In this document: positions 52,640-63,670 of the stretch, piece by piece
How the letters are laid out: each line of letters starts with the position of its first letter
Position numbering within the stretch: position 1 is the first letter of the stretch
Assembly: GCA_024760905.1 (NCBI GenBank)
Contig: CM045732.1
Location: forward strand, 53,269,996 to 53,333,995
Length of the DNA: 64,000 bases
Source of the DNA: Plotosus lineatus
Lineage: Eukaryota; Chordata; Actinopteri; Siluriformes; Plotosidae
Reading direction: 5' to 3'
Position numbers and translations under genes: made by a program
Notes under the pieces: model-generated
Databases searched by the model: none
Told to the model about the DNA's origin: nothing
What the model saw: only the letters and a program-made list of their open reading frames with translations

Positions 52640-53900
52640 AGTACAATAACTTCTTGGTTAAAACCAACATAGTGCTGTTTTACAAGCAAAGTGTGGATAA
52701 GTAAAGTATTAGTAGATAACGAGATGCCTATTAATATAGAAAAATAATTATTACTCTCCAACTATCTATTTATTCTGGGGTTTTTTTTGCATTTAAAACT
52801 TAATGTGTTTGTTTAACTGCATTTTATTGCCTTTTGTAAAAATGGTTTTATTACGACCATAATCATATTGAATAATAAACTTGAATTTTACACTCAAACA
52901 TTGCTTGAATGCACTTGAGGCCTACCTCAGTGAATTAAATATGTTAAATCAGAACTGGATAAATTATTTAAATGAAATGCATGTTATGAACAATGTCTGA
53001 AGGGTTTTACCTCAAGTAGTACATAGTAAAACCAATGGAATCGGTCTAAGACCAACATCAATAAACGTGCGGTTGTAGCTTAGTGGATTTAGTTGTAAAA
53101 TATTTATAAAATAAAATGCTGCTGGCTGCTTTGGAATATTGGAGTAGTCATAAAATATGACAAAAAGCAACACTTGTGGCATGCTATTGTTTTAGAAAGG
53201 GTCATACACTCTCCAGTTTCTCAGTCAGTCATGCCAAATAATCGAAAACCAAAGAGGAGCGCATACTAATATGAAGATGAATAAAAATGGCTTCAACTTT
53301 GTAAATTTCTCTTGTCACTGAAGTGAATATTAAGATGAACAGAATTATTCATTTAAAAATGTCCTTATTATACATTATACTTGCGTGTTGCCTTTATGTC
53401 CCCCCCTCCTCCCCCTAAATTAAATGGTATGGTACAACTTCCTTTTTGTACGCTGTACCCAATTTAATGTCGCATTCATGGGCACCCACAGGTGCAATAA
53501 TAGCCTCTTTATGCTAACCGCAATAAAAGACAGCAGGCAGCCTGCGGTGATGGCAAAGCACCAGTGAGCTGTGTAATGGCCAGTTTTACCTTAGGGAAGA
53601 ATGGAGGATGGACTCAAACAAAAGACTCAGGTATGCTACAGGACAAAATATGTGGAAGAGAAAAATATTTTTAAAAATTAAATTGCAATGCAAAATATTC
53701 ATTACCATCTAGTTTATGATTTTTTAAAAAGCGAGTATTTTCTTTAGCTTGTCATAATTTGTTACATGGGGAAAGACATGCTGTTTGTTTGAAACATTCC
53801 TTATACTGTAGTTGTTTTAGATGATCATCACGCTTTCAAGCTGATCTGAATGCGAAAATAACAACTATTGCCACATTTAAAATGCAAAACACATATAAGA
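52640..53900. other. No recognisable feature
   Basis: About 1.25 kb, AT-rich. The stretch 53465-53620 is GC-balanced and non-repetitive and could be a conserved element, but nothing in it is identifiable. Confidence 0.4.
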
Positions 53901-53902
53901 CA

Positions 53903-53910
53903 CACACGCG

Positions 53911-53979
<69 letters not shown>
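53903..53979. repeat. (CA)n-(TA)n microsatellite
   Basis: (CA)n then about 50 bp of (TA)n, directly before a SINE head. Confidence 0.95.
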
Positions 53980-53983
<4 letters not shown>

Positions 53984-54323
53984 CATTGGTGGTCCAGCGG
54001 TTAGGGCACAGGGTCACTGATCCTAAGGTTGGGGGTTCGAGTCCCCACAGAGTTGTCACTGTCCCCCCAGTGCAGCTAACTGGGTTATCAAAGGTGGGCC
54101 ATGTCTCTCACTGTCTATGGCGAGTGGCATGTAAAAGAACCATTGACTTTTGTAAAGAGTAGCTGCAAAGCCATCAGCGTGTTTCTGTCCCTTGCTAAAG
54201 GGTTGTGACAGGAAGGGCATCCGATGTAAAAACCTCTGCCAAATCAAATGTACGAATCAGATGATTCGCTGTGGGGACTCCCAAGAAAGGGAAAAAGCCG
54301 AAAGGAAGAAAGAAAGAAATATG
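53980..54323 (+). mobile_element. SINE copy, tail A, full length
   Basis: GGGCATTGGTGGTCCAGCGG, B-box GGTTCGAGTCCCC, complete body, tail A ending in GAAAGAAAGAAA. Confidence 0.85.
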
Positions 54324-54329
54324 TATATA

Positions 54330-54587
54330 TAATAAAAATAAAAGAACAGGACAAAGACTTTCTATTGAAACTCCATTTATCACTACAGATCTGTTTCGAG
54401 GGGTGGTGAAACCATCCTCTCTCTTCAGGTGATTATAGAAGAATGATTACAAAGTGCTGGGGGCGGTACTATGTCGATAAACATGGCGTCCTCTAGATGG
54501 GGTGGTGTTCATTATGCATTCGGGGGCGGGTTCTCTTAAATATTGGTATCGATACATGCATATATGTGCATACATCAGAAAATCCTC

Positions 54588-54590
<3 letters not shown>
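54330..54590 (-). mobile_element. Penelope-like element fragment (inferred)
   Basis: The interval between a SINE and a TA microsatellite contains a complete hammerhead ribozyme fold on the minus strand and no coding sequence. Hammerheads with very short stem III are known from the terminal repeats of Penelope-like retroelements in fishes and other animals. The boundaries are only those left by the neighbouring repeats. Confidence 0.5.
54379..54433 (-). ncRNA. Type I hammerhead ribozyme
   Basis: In minus-strand order: stem I ATCAC (54429-54433); core CTGAAGA (54422-54428); stem II hairpin (54398-54421), with G-C closing pair, one A·C mismatch, one bulged A and a TTC loop; core GAAA (54394-54397); stem III ACA/TGT with a GATC loop; cleavage base A (54384) after TGT; stem I GTGAT (54379-54383). 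All invariant core positions (CTGANGA, GAAA, TH before the cleavage site) are present. Beyond a 4-by-4 internal loop, stem I re-pairs (CTTC with GGAG), which is the usual place of the tertiary loop contact. Cleavage is predicted between 54384 and 54383 on the minus strand. Confidence 0.8.

Positions 54591-54591
<1 letters not shown>

Positions 54592-54656
<65 letters not shown>
54592..54656. repeat. (TA)n microsatellite
   Basis: About 65 bp of (TA)n. Confidence 0.95.
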
Positions 54657-54659
<3 letters not shown>

Positions 54660-54661
<2 letters not shown>

Positions 54662-54966
54662 GAAGAATAACTTACTGGTACACTGCTGTTGCAGACATTT
54701 TATGCTTAGAACATTAATACACTTAAGACATGGGCGGACTGCACACTATACAGATGGGTCACACGTAGCTGTACGCTGCATGTAAAACATGGTTAAATGA
54801 TTGTTGATAAAAATGGTTGGAATATGGGAAAATAATTATTGGTAATACTGTACAGTATTTTGAAGTAGGACCACCATTCCTTTGTTTAAGGTAGATTCAG
54901 TTATGGATGTTGTAGAAAAATCTCTGAAAGACGACGACTACGGTACTACTACTACTACTACTACTA

Positions 54967-55002
<36 letters not shown>

Positions 55003-56120
55003 ACACACACACACATGAGATTGTGGCGAAAGAGAGTTATTTTCCTTGCCTTGGGTTAGAACCCATTCAACTGCGAAATTCAATATGAAGCCAACATTCA
55101 GATACAGACGCTATGTACTGCCTGGCATTTGGACTAGTCACTGCCACATGAGTTGTGAATGATTAAAAGAAATACTATTCCATGTCAGAGGTGAAAAAAG
55201 GTAACATGAGTGACATAAACAGTCCCATTCAGATCTATTCAGCAGGACTGTGTCTTTATTGATGGAAACAACTGCAATATTTATTAAATTCTGTCACTTG
55301 GATAAAATAAACCGTTGAGCAGCTATTCCTCAAATCCAAACCACTCAAACAGATAACGGTAATAAAATAGACACAGCAAAGGCAATTTTATCTTGTGTGT
55401 CTTGCTTTAAATCTCATGGGAATCAAGTTGAAAAGGTCTCCAAAATTTCACAAAATTGGATGGTTTCCCAAAGGTCTGAATGTTCTGTACCTATTGAGCA
55501 GAGATACTTATCTAAGAACACGTCTGATTTAAATAGTTATCCAGACCTTTTCAAGCCGATTTTGGAGTGTTAACAAAGGAGGATAAATCGTTGTTGTCTT
55601 TTGGGTTCGAGGATCTGGGGCTTGATTCCCCTGCAATATGGGATGGAAGGCCAGAAATAATAAATTATTGAGAAGAGTTTTCAGGGCTGAAGGTCAGAGA
55701 TTGGAGACGAAATTCCACTTTATTAAAAATGTATGTTTGCGGAATTGTCTTCTCCATGCTGTGCGCTGGGCCGGTGAGATATAGTTATATCGATCCTGCA
55801 CTGCTCTTCTGATGGCAAAAACTCTCCACTAAGGAAATGTGAGAAGGCTTGAACTGGGAAACAAGCAACAGTCAAAACTGTCATGATCTGCTTTTTACCA
55901 ATACCCAATTTATGCAATGAACTGTCAGTAGAGTTATGGAGTCGGTGGGGTGGGTGGACTGACTGCACCTAGTTTTCCTTTTCACCTTTGAAAAGATAAT
56001 TGACTAATCACAGATATTTCTGTGTGACAGTATGCTGGTATACAGTGTAAAGAAAATGGATTAAATGGCGATACTGTTTAGATACTGTTTAGATGTTTTA
56101 ATATTCTCCGATTTGAAAGT
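54660..56120. other. Mostly unassigned; contains (ACT)n-(CA)n
   Basis: No gene is recognised. (ACT)n and (CA)n repeats lie at 54942-55015. The rest lacks repeat or coding signatures that I know. Confidence 0.45.
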
Positions 56121-56121
56121 A

Positions 56122-56884
56122 CAGTGGTACCTCGCCTTATAAAATTAATCCATTCCAGAAGTGGTTTCATAACCTGATTTTTTTGTAAGTTGAACCGCAT
56201 TTTACATGTAAAAAGCATGATTCGTTCCAAGGCTCCCAATACTACCCCCTAAACCCTTTAAAAATTATAAAAGTATACCTTTTAAGGCCTGCTACTGCTT
56301 CAATATCATACCGATGGTAGACGGGTTTGGCCATATCCTTTGCGATATCACTCAACTGCATGCCAAGAGCTTGCTTCTTCTTTTCACTCGCACCGGGAAT
56401 CACACGTGTGTGTTTGTGTGTGTCTGTGTGTGTGCGTGCGTGTGTGTGTGTGTGCGCGTGTGTTGACCATGTCTTCTTAGCAGAGTTATAATCTTACAAA
56501 TGTTTATGCAAGGTTAAAAGCCTGAGCCAAAAAATAAAGTTGCAATGAGCACACTCGAAAACCTCATGAAACAACAGTAACTCTGTCCTTTACACAAAAG
56601 CATTATGGGCATTATGGAGACACAGCTCCATAATAGCCAATGGGAGGGAACTGCGTCATGGGTATTATGGACATGCGGCCCCCTCCTAGCCAATGGGAGG
56701 CCAGAGGGGCGGGATGTTGGGAGATAGCCAGTGGGAGAGCAACTCGCACATTGTTTGAATTTTTGAGATGGCACGTTTCCTAACGTGAATTTGTTTTCTT
56801 TCCAGAGACAGAAATTTTTGGTAAATGCGTTTCGTAATCTGGGTTTTTCATTTGTTGGGTCTTTCGTAAGATGAGGTACCACTG
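56122..56884. mobile_element. Tigger/pogo-like MITE
   Basis: The ends CAGTGGTACCTCGCCTTA and, inverted, CAGTGGTACCTCATCTTA form the terminal repeat, with TA at both borders (56120-56121 and 56885-56886). Inside are a (TG)n tract (56405-56463) and a tandem of CCAATGGGAGG-type repeats (56637-56735). The 763-bp element has no transposase motif. Confidence 0.85.
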
Positions 56885-56954
56885 TATAAATCTGTAAGCA
56901 GATATCATGGTATAGGGGAAAAAAGCTGTGGTATTAATAAATACAGTTAACCAT

Positions 56955-57206
56955 CCACCCCCCAGTTCAGCTAACTGGGTTATCAAAGGCCAGCCATGTC
57001 TCTCACTGTCTATGGTCAGAGGCTGTAAAGGAATCATTGCTGGCTTTCGTCAAGAGTAGCTGCATAGTCGTCCATGTGTTTCTGCCCTGTGATGGCCTGG
57101 CGAGCAGTCAAGGGTGTACTCTGCCCTTGCTCAGAGTTGGCTGAGATGGTCGCCAGCCTCCCTATGACCCTAATCATGATTAAACGGTTCAGAAAATAAA
57201 TGAATG
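56955..57206 (+). mobile_element. 5'-truncated SINE, tail B
   Basis: It begins in the linker (CCCCCAGTTCAGCTAACTGG), with body and tail B complete, ending GATTAAACGGTTCAGAAAA with TGAATGAG. Confidence 0.85.
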
Positions 57207-57239
57207 AGTTTTTCATCCAGCTATTCATATTCCATACCA

Positions 57240-57535
57240 CTAATCCATTAGGTCATGAGTGAGTTGGGGCCAATAGCAGGAGATGGAGGTGATGACACAC
57301 CATGAACAAGTCTCCAATCTATCGATGGGTTAACACCTACACAAACAAACAATTTACACTCAGAGTTATACCAGTGAGAAATTTAGAGTAGCCAGTTGAC
57401 CTCCTCAATATGTTCCGGAAGCCCACACAAACATGGGTACATGCAAACTCCAAACAGAAAGGCATCAGTTGATCATGATGTTTGAACCCAGGACCTCCTT
57501 GCTATGAGGAGACATTACTAACTTCTCCACCACCA
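57240..57535 (-). mobile_element. V-SINE-like repeat, diverged
   Basis: Reverse-order blocks: CAATTTACACTCAGAG, GAGTAGCCAGTTGACC, CATGCAAACTCCAAACAG, GAACCCAGGACCTCCTTGC. The tail part is poorly kept. Confidence 0.6.
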
Positions 57536-57600
57536 TATCATCCCATTACCGTTCAGACCTTAATTTCACTCTCTATAGTGGAAACAGTATTAATGTCTCC

Positions 57601-58000
57601 AGATCCATCCATTCATCCTTTTGCCGCACTGCATAAGCCTACAAGGGTCATGAGGAGGTTGGAGCCCAGCTCAGCAAACTCCAGGCAAACATGGGGCACA
57701 AACTAAAAAACTGCCAGTCCATCGCAGAACCAACACTGATGGTGAAGGTGGGGTACACCCCAAACAGCTCTCCAGTTCATTGCAGAGCCAACACTCATGC
57801 TTACACCTAGAAGCAATTTGGAACAGCCAATTAGCCTAATGTGCATGTCTTTGAGTTCAGGAGGAAACTTGAGTATCCAGAGGAACCCATGCGAGCACAT
57901 GAAAAATGCAAACTTTCAACATATAGACGGAAACCAAATTGCTGAGACCAAAACTAGAACCCAGTACCTTCTTGGAAACAACTACACCACCATGCTACGG
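57601..58000 (-). mobile_element. V-SINE-like repeat with partial tail duplication
   Basis: The tail region appears twice (CCAGCTCAGCAAACTCCAGG...CAGTCCATCGCAG, then GGGGTACACCCCAAACAG with CATTGCAGAGCC). It is followed by the central block CTAATGTGCATGTCTTTGAG and a head near 58000. Confidence 0.6.
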
Positions 58001-58004
58001 CAAT

Positions 58005-59548
58005 ATCAACAATTTTAAATGTTAAATCTTAGGGCAGTCCTGCAGCGGTCTCAAAGCAGTCCTCCCTCTCAGTATGTCTTGGGAAATAACTATAAAGGTT
58101 TTAAATAGATGGCTCAGTAGTTACTTAAGTACCCATTCATAATTGTGCAGGTCAGATCAATTAGACTCCAGAGTAATCTATGCACATTTGCTCCTATCTC
58201 TCTTTTTTCTTCGCCTATCTGTCTGTGGATGAGTTATTTTCTACTCCCTAAGTCAGACTCATCAGTGCCACATTAGCTGCTGTAGTACACGACTCATTAG
58301 AGCAATGGAGAATAAGGAGCTTGGGGGAACATCTGAGCTGTGAGGACAGATCTCTGTACACGACTAGCATGACAGTGTGCTACATTAAGCGGCGTGTGGA
58401 AGTTGATGCAGAACCTGTGATGGATATGTTTCCTTTAGGACGTACAATCATTCAGTTTGCAATTACTTATATAATACAATAAACCAGAAGCCAAGTGAGA
58501 GCTGTTAAATGGTGCTGAAAAACAAAAGTGATGTTTGTCGAGTTTGTGTGCCTCGAATTCACAACAGGAGGAGAAATGTGTGTGTTATCTGACATCAAAG
58601 TAGATATGACTTTGATAAATGATATTCATTAGGTTCAGTGCACTGGCAGGGAGAGATGAGGCACTGAAAAATGAAAGAGATGAATTAAAAGATATATAAG
58701 AGAAATGCTTGTTACATGATATAATAAAAGTTTATATGTCCACAACAACATTTAAGAACATATTTAATTATACTTACTTGAAGTTTCCAATGCTTTTGTT
58801 TCAACACATTAAGGAAATATGAATGGAGTAAAATAATTCCTTCAGGGAAAGATGACCACCAGGGGGAGACAGTCATCTTAGATGCACCTGCTTGACACGC
58901 AAGTCCATCTTTTTTTGTATATGACACCATTTGAAACCAGGATTTGTCTTTTATTAATGACTGGTTATGGATGTTAGACTGTCAGAGTAGAAAAGTTACC
59001 TTCTTTTAATTCGGTACAAGAGCAAATGCTTAACATCAGTCAATAACAAGCAGTATATAAAGCCCATCTTCAGAAAGAACTACACTTCAGCATGTCAAGC
59101 AACAAATTCTGTCAGATTCCTTATGTTTGAAAATAGAGTAATATAGACTTTAATTGATTCAATAAAATATGGTAGAGAAAAAAATACTGATGAGAACTCA
59201 ACAGAAATTAACTGAATGATCAATTGAAGGTATGTCAGTACAAATATCACGTGACATTGGTGGTTACTGGGTGGGAATTGAATTATTATGCCTTTAACAT
59301 AAACGACTAAAAAGAAATTATGTAAACATGGAGGAAACCAGATGATGCAAACCTTCCAAAAAATGCAATCTGTGATACAATTTTAGATATCAGAACTATT
59401 TTAGGGAATCAGGTTCAGAAAATAAAAATTATGAACTGTGGATCATATGCTATTGACAGTAATCAATACAAAACTAATGCGTATGTTATTTTAATATTAG
59501 AAATGTAGTAAATGAGAACACAGTATGGAAGATAACAAAGCTAATAAG
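58005..59548. other. No recognisable feature
   Basis: About 1.5 kb without recognised elements. The stretch near 58190-58330 is less AT-rich but not identifiable. Confidence 0.45.
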
Positions 59549-59557
59549 GGATAATTA

Positions 59558-59952
59558 TTCATTCATTTATTTTCTGAACTGCTTAATCCTAATTAAGGTC
59601 ATGGGGAGGCTTTCGCCCATCTCAGCCAACTTCAGGCGAGGGTGGGATACACCCTGGACAGCTCGCCAGGACATCATAGGGCCAACAATCACACAACCAT
59701 CCACACTCACACCTAGGAGTGATTTGGAAAAACCAATTAACCTACTGTGCATGTTTTTGAACTGTGGGAGAAAACCAGATTTCATGGAGGAAACCCATAC
59801 AAGCACGGGGTGGGGGGGGTGGGGGGGTGGAGGGGTGTGGGGGAGAGACACATGCAAACTCCACTCCAGAACACCCGAGCTGGAAATCAAACTCAGGACC
59901 TTCTTGCTGTATAGTGGACATGCTAACTAGTATACCACTGCGCCGCCCTAGT
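59558..59952 (-). mobile_element. V-SINE-like repeat, full length, 9-bp TSD
   Basis: Duplication GGATAATTA at 59549-59557 and 59953-59961. All blocks are present in reverse, with the head ending GGGCGGCGCAGTGG (minus). A G-rich insertion (59806-59846) interrupts the central block. Confidence 0.87.
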
Positions 59953-60201
59953 GGATAATTAAGGCATTGTAATATAAAGGGTTTGGTTTTTAAGTTGGAT
60001 TGGATGAATCAGACAGAAAACAGAAAGCATCTTTATTCAAGGTTTTTGTCATTCCGCAGACCAAGAACACAAACAACAACAAAAAATATATATTTAGAGG
60101 CAAGTGATTTTAAAACATGATGTATCCATGGAGGGAGTGTGGAGTGCGTTCATTTCATGAGTAAAGAAAGAGGATCAAAATTCAGGACAACTGTGCATAG
60201 A

Positions 60202-60532
60202 ATGGGCAGCGCAGTGGTGTCCTGGTTAGCACGTCCAACGTCCAACAGAAGGTAGATTGTGGATTTGTCCTGGGTTCAACTTTTTTTTGTGGTGTTTGTG
60301 TTCTCGCTGTGCTTACTGGGTTTCCTCTGAGTACTCACAGCAAAAAAAAAAAGAAAAAGAAAAGAAAAAAGTGCATTAGGCTAATTGGTAGTTCCAAATC
60401 TCGGGGAGGTATGTTGGCCCTGCAATGGCCTGGTGATCTGTTCAGTGCCGTACCCTACCTTCACCCAGTGTCAACTGAGATAGAAGACACTATAATTAGG
60501 ACTAAGTGGTCCAGCAAATGAAGGAGAATGAG
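60202..60532 (+). mobile_element. V-SINE-like repeat with A-rich insert
   Basis: GGGCAGCGCAGTGGTGTCC, GGTTAGCACGTCC, TCCTGGGTTCAACTT, the central block TGGGTTTCCTCTGAG, then an A/G run (60340-60370) and a tail ending ATTAGGACTAAGTGGTCC. Confidence 0.65.
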
Positions 60533-60954
60533 TGCTCAAAGAATCTCAAAAATATTAAGTTTAAATTAACTATGTCTGTTGAACACTCAAAGACTTGACA
60601 TAATTTACTACATTTACAACATACATTAATGTCATGGCATTGTTTAGAATTTAACACAGTAACAAACAAGAGGACCCAGAGAGTGTAAACCTCAACCAAG
60701 TCAAACAATCCCACATGTGAACCAAATCTTACAATGTTGGGGAATAATTTTTAAAAATACTAGAACCAGAATTTGATCATTCCCAATATCTAATGGAGTC
60801 GTCCCTGTCCAAAGCCCCATCTTTGGGAGAAAATTCATGAAAATCTGCCCATAACTTTTTACCGAGGGTAAAACATGACCTTTTTGGTTTGCATTATGTC
60901 TCAGTGACATGATACAGTGTCAGTATTTGAGTAATAATCAATCTCATTGTAAAT

Positions 60955-61018
<64 letters not shown>
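60955..61018. repeat. (TATC)n-(TA)n microsatellite
   Basis: (TATC)n passes into (TA)n at the left edge of the second Tc1-like element. Confidence 0.9.
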
Positions 61019-61019
61019 G

Positions 61020-62511
61020 CATATAAAATACAAAATGAAAAAGAAGGAAAATCCAACCTGTAATTTAAGTGCATTTATTGAGTGGGGAAAAAAAATTCCA
61101 CATTAATAAAATAATTATTTTACATAAAATCATGTGTGCCACAATTATTAGCATCCCTGATGTTAATGCTTTGTACAACCCCTTTTGCCAAGAAAACAAC
61201 ACCCAATCTTATATTATGTTTCACAAGAGAAAAGAGGGATCTGCGACCATTTCTCTTCGCATAATCTCCATAAATCATCCAGCGACCAGGTCCTCTCTTC
61301 TGCACTCTCCTCTTCAACTCACTCCGCAGGTTTTCAATGGGGTTGAGGTCTGGGGACTGAGATGGCTGAGGGAGAAGAATGAGTCTGTTTCTGGTAAATC
61401 CTTCCAGAGCAGATTTGGCCACATTGTGATTATCTTTGCTGAAAGACATTTCGGGCGGAGACCACCATATTTGGATTTGAAATGTCCTGGTATTTCAAAG
61501 TGTCCCTGATGCCATGCACCCTAACAAGATGCCCAGGGCCTCTGGAAGAGAAACAGGTTCACAGCATCACCGATCCTCACCTATAGTTCACAGTGGGCAT
61601 GAGGTGCTTTTCTGCATTTTCATCTTTTGTGTTCTGCCCCACTTAGAGTGTTTGTTGACAAAAAGCTCTATCTTGATCTCATCTCACCAAAACACAGTTG
61701 AAGTCCCAGCACCACTTAGTGAACTCCAGATGTTTGCATTTATGATCGTGAGCGAGAAAAGGTTTTTTCTGTGCATGCCCCCCAATCAGCTTGTTGGCAT
61801 GTAGATGGAGCCTGATGGTTGTTTTGGAGACTTTGTGACCCCATGATGTTACCATTTGTTGCAATTCATTAACAGTGAGCTACTTTTTATTTCTCTTAAA
61901 ATCTTCCTTACTGTTCATGGTGGCAAAATAACCTTGCGTCCACACCCAGGCTTATTTACCACTGTTCCAGTTGTTTTAAACTTCTTAATGATTCCTCTGA
62001 CAGTAGTTATGGGCAGGTGCAGGTGGGGGGATATTTTCTTGACGTCCAGACTTGCGAAGGCAGACACACATCTGCCTTACTTGAATGGTGAGTTCCTTTG
62101 CCTTTCCCATGTTGAACAGTGGATAAGCAGAAATATCATCTGTGTCACATCATATTTATACCCCAGGGAAACAGGAAGTGAGGAAGTATTAATTAAATGT
62201 TCCTAGACACTCGGATCAACTTTGTACACTACTGCAGAAATGACAGAAATACTTCAATTACATTTATTTTCTATGGGTGCCAGAAATTTACTTGTTAGGG
62301 GTGCCAATAATTGTGGAATAGGTGATTTTATGAAAAATAATTATTTCTTAGTCAGGGCTTTCCCCCCTTAAAATTCGCTTAAGTTGAAGGTTAGCTTTTC
62401 TACAACTTTTAGTGTGAGAGTAACTTCTGCAATAAAAAAATATATACTGTATATTTTAAGGCATTTAATACATCTTTAAGAGGAGTGTCAATAATTAAGG
62501 AGGGCAATGTG

Positions 62512-62512
<1 letters not shown>
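61020..62512 (-). mobile_element. Second Tc1-like transposon, left end eroded
   Basis: Inverted repeat parts match across the element: AAATAATTATTTT.CATAAAAT near 61111-61135 against its inverse near 62320-62342, and CACAATTATTAGCATCCCTG near 61139 against the inverse of GGGTGCCAATAATTGTGG near 62300. The right end reads GTGTCAATAATTAAGGAGGG and meets (TA)n. The left outer end is lost in a TA tract. Degenerate transposase lies inside on the minus strand. Confidence 0.75.
61120..61860 (-). pseudogene. Tc1-like transposase, decayed
   Basis: The C-terminal catalytic block from 61449 reads KDNHNVAKSALEGF, LILLPQPSQSPDLNPIENLR and SELKRRVQKRGP (Asp and Glu of the triad visible, spacing 32, so two codons short of DD34E). 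Upstream (about 61680-61860) KVSKTTIRLHLHANKLIGGH matches the DNA-binding/linker region. Frames are broken between them. Confidence 0.75.
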
Positions 62513-62545
<33 letters not shown>

Positions 62546-62570
62546 CGTGCATGTATGTATGTGTGTCGTC
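62511..62570. repeat. (TA)n-(TG)n microsatellite
   Basis: A short (TA)n followed by (TG)n with ATG variants. Confidence 0.9.
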
Positions 62571-62912
62571 TTCTTCTCATGCAATACTATCTATATGTAT
62601 TTATATTTTATTTACATCTTATAATTTTTTTAATGTTTGATTGTTATTATAAGCATTTATAGCACTGAATATGTACTTATTGATATTATATATACATAAA
62701 CATGCACGGTATACATCAGTCGGGGTCCTACATCGTGGATTTCAATGGTCGCATGGGATCTTGGCCCAATTAACTGTAGAAAGTGAGGGATCCCTACATA
62801 TATATATATCTTTCTATCTAGTGCCTGAGTTGTAGGATGCCCTGGTTATCATCTTTATGGAGGTTTTCTTGGCAGGATTAGTGCAGTGGTTTGCCATTGC
62901 CTTCTGCACAAT

Positions 62913-63098
62913 GCGAACCTATGGGCAATTTACAACAGCCAATTAACCTATTATGCATGTCTTTGGATTGTGGGAGGAAACCCACACAAGCACAGGGAGA
63001 ACATGCAAACTCCACACAGAAACGCCCAGGCTGGGAATCGAACCCAGGCCTTCTTGCTGTGAGGCGGACGTGCTAACCACTACGCCACCTTGCCGCCA
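62913..63098 (-). mobile_element. V-SINE-like repeat, 5' part
   Basis: Reverse orientation: CCAATTAACCTATTATGCAT, GATTGTGGGAGGAAACCC, AACATGCAAACTCCACACAG, GGGAATCGAACCCAGGCC and head end GCCACCTTGCCGCC. It is among the better-preserved heads. The tail region is replaced by unrelated repeat-like sequence (62820-62910). Confidence 0.75.
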
Positions 63099-63100
63099 CA

Positions 63101-63240
<140 letters not shown>

Positions 63241-63383
63241 TTCCGGCCCCTCCTGCTAATGAAGATAATCCGTGAGTTCTGTATCCGGAAGTAATATATA
63301 CACATAAACACACACACAATGTAATGTATTTTTTATTGTTTTATACTTTTTTATTTTATATTATTTATTATTTTATATTTTTT

Positions 63384-63419
63384 TATATATATACATACAA
63401 ACACACACAGACACACACA

Positions 63420-63463
<44 letters not shown>
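63384..63463. repeat. (CA)n microsatellite
   Basis: About 80 bp of CA-rich repeat with GA interruptions at the start. Confidence 0.95.
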
Positions 63464-63465
<2 letters not shown>

Positions 63466-63518
63466 GTATTTTTTTTTTATCTTTTATTACATAGCTAAAA
63501 GTTTTTATTTGCAATTAG

Positions 63519-63670
63519 AGAGCAAGTCTGAAAATCTCAGTCCTATTTCCAAGACAGATGCAACTGGCCAGCGAAGTACAAACAGCCTCATGGATTGTGT
63601 TACAGTGATCTTGAAAAGTCCACCAGTGCCATCTTTAATTATGAGAGCAAATTGGACACCATCATAGAAA
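63519..63670. other. Exon-like stretch of unknown nature
   Basis: This 152-bp GC-balanced stretch is preceded by TTTTTATTTGCAATTAG (acceptor-like) and followed by GTAAGC (donor-like) on the plus strand. However, the best plus frame meets a TAG five bases before the donor. The minus strand is open right across it (reading YDGVQFALIIKDGTGGLFKI). I recognise neither protein. It may be a degenerate or conserved non-coding segment. Confidence 0.2.

Noticed and set aside
59185..59215. Hammerhead-like core CTGATGA followed by GAAA
   Set aside because: The bases between the two core pieces (GAACTCAACA) cannot pair to form stem II, and no stem III or cleavage site follows.
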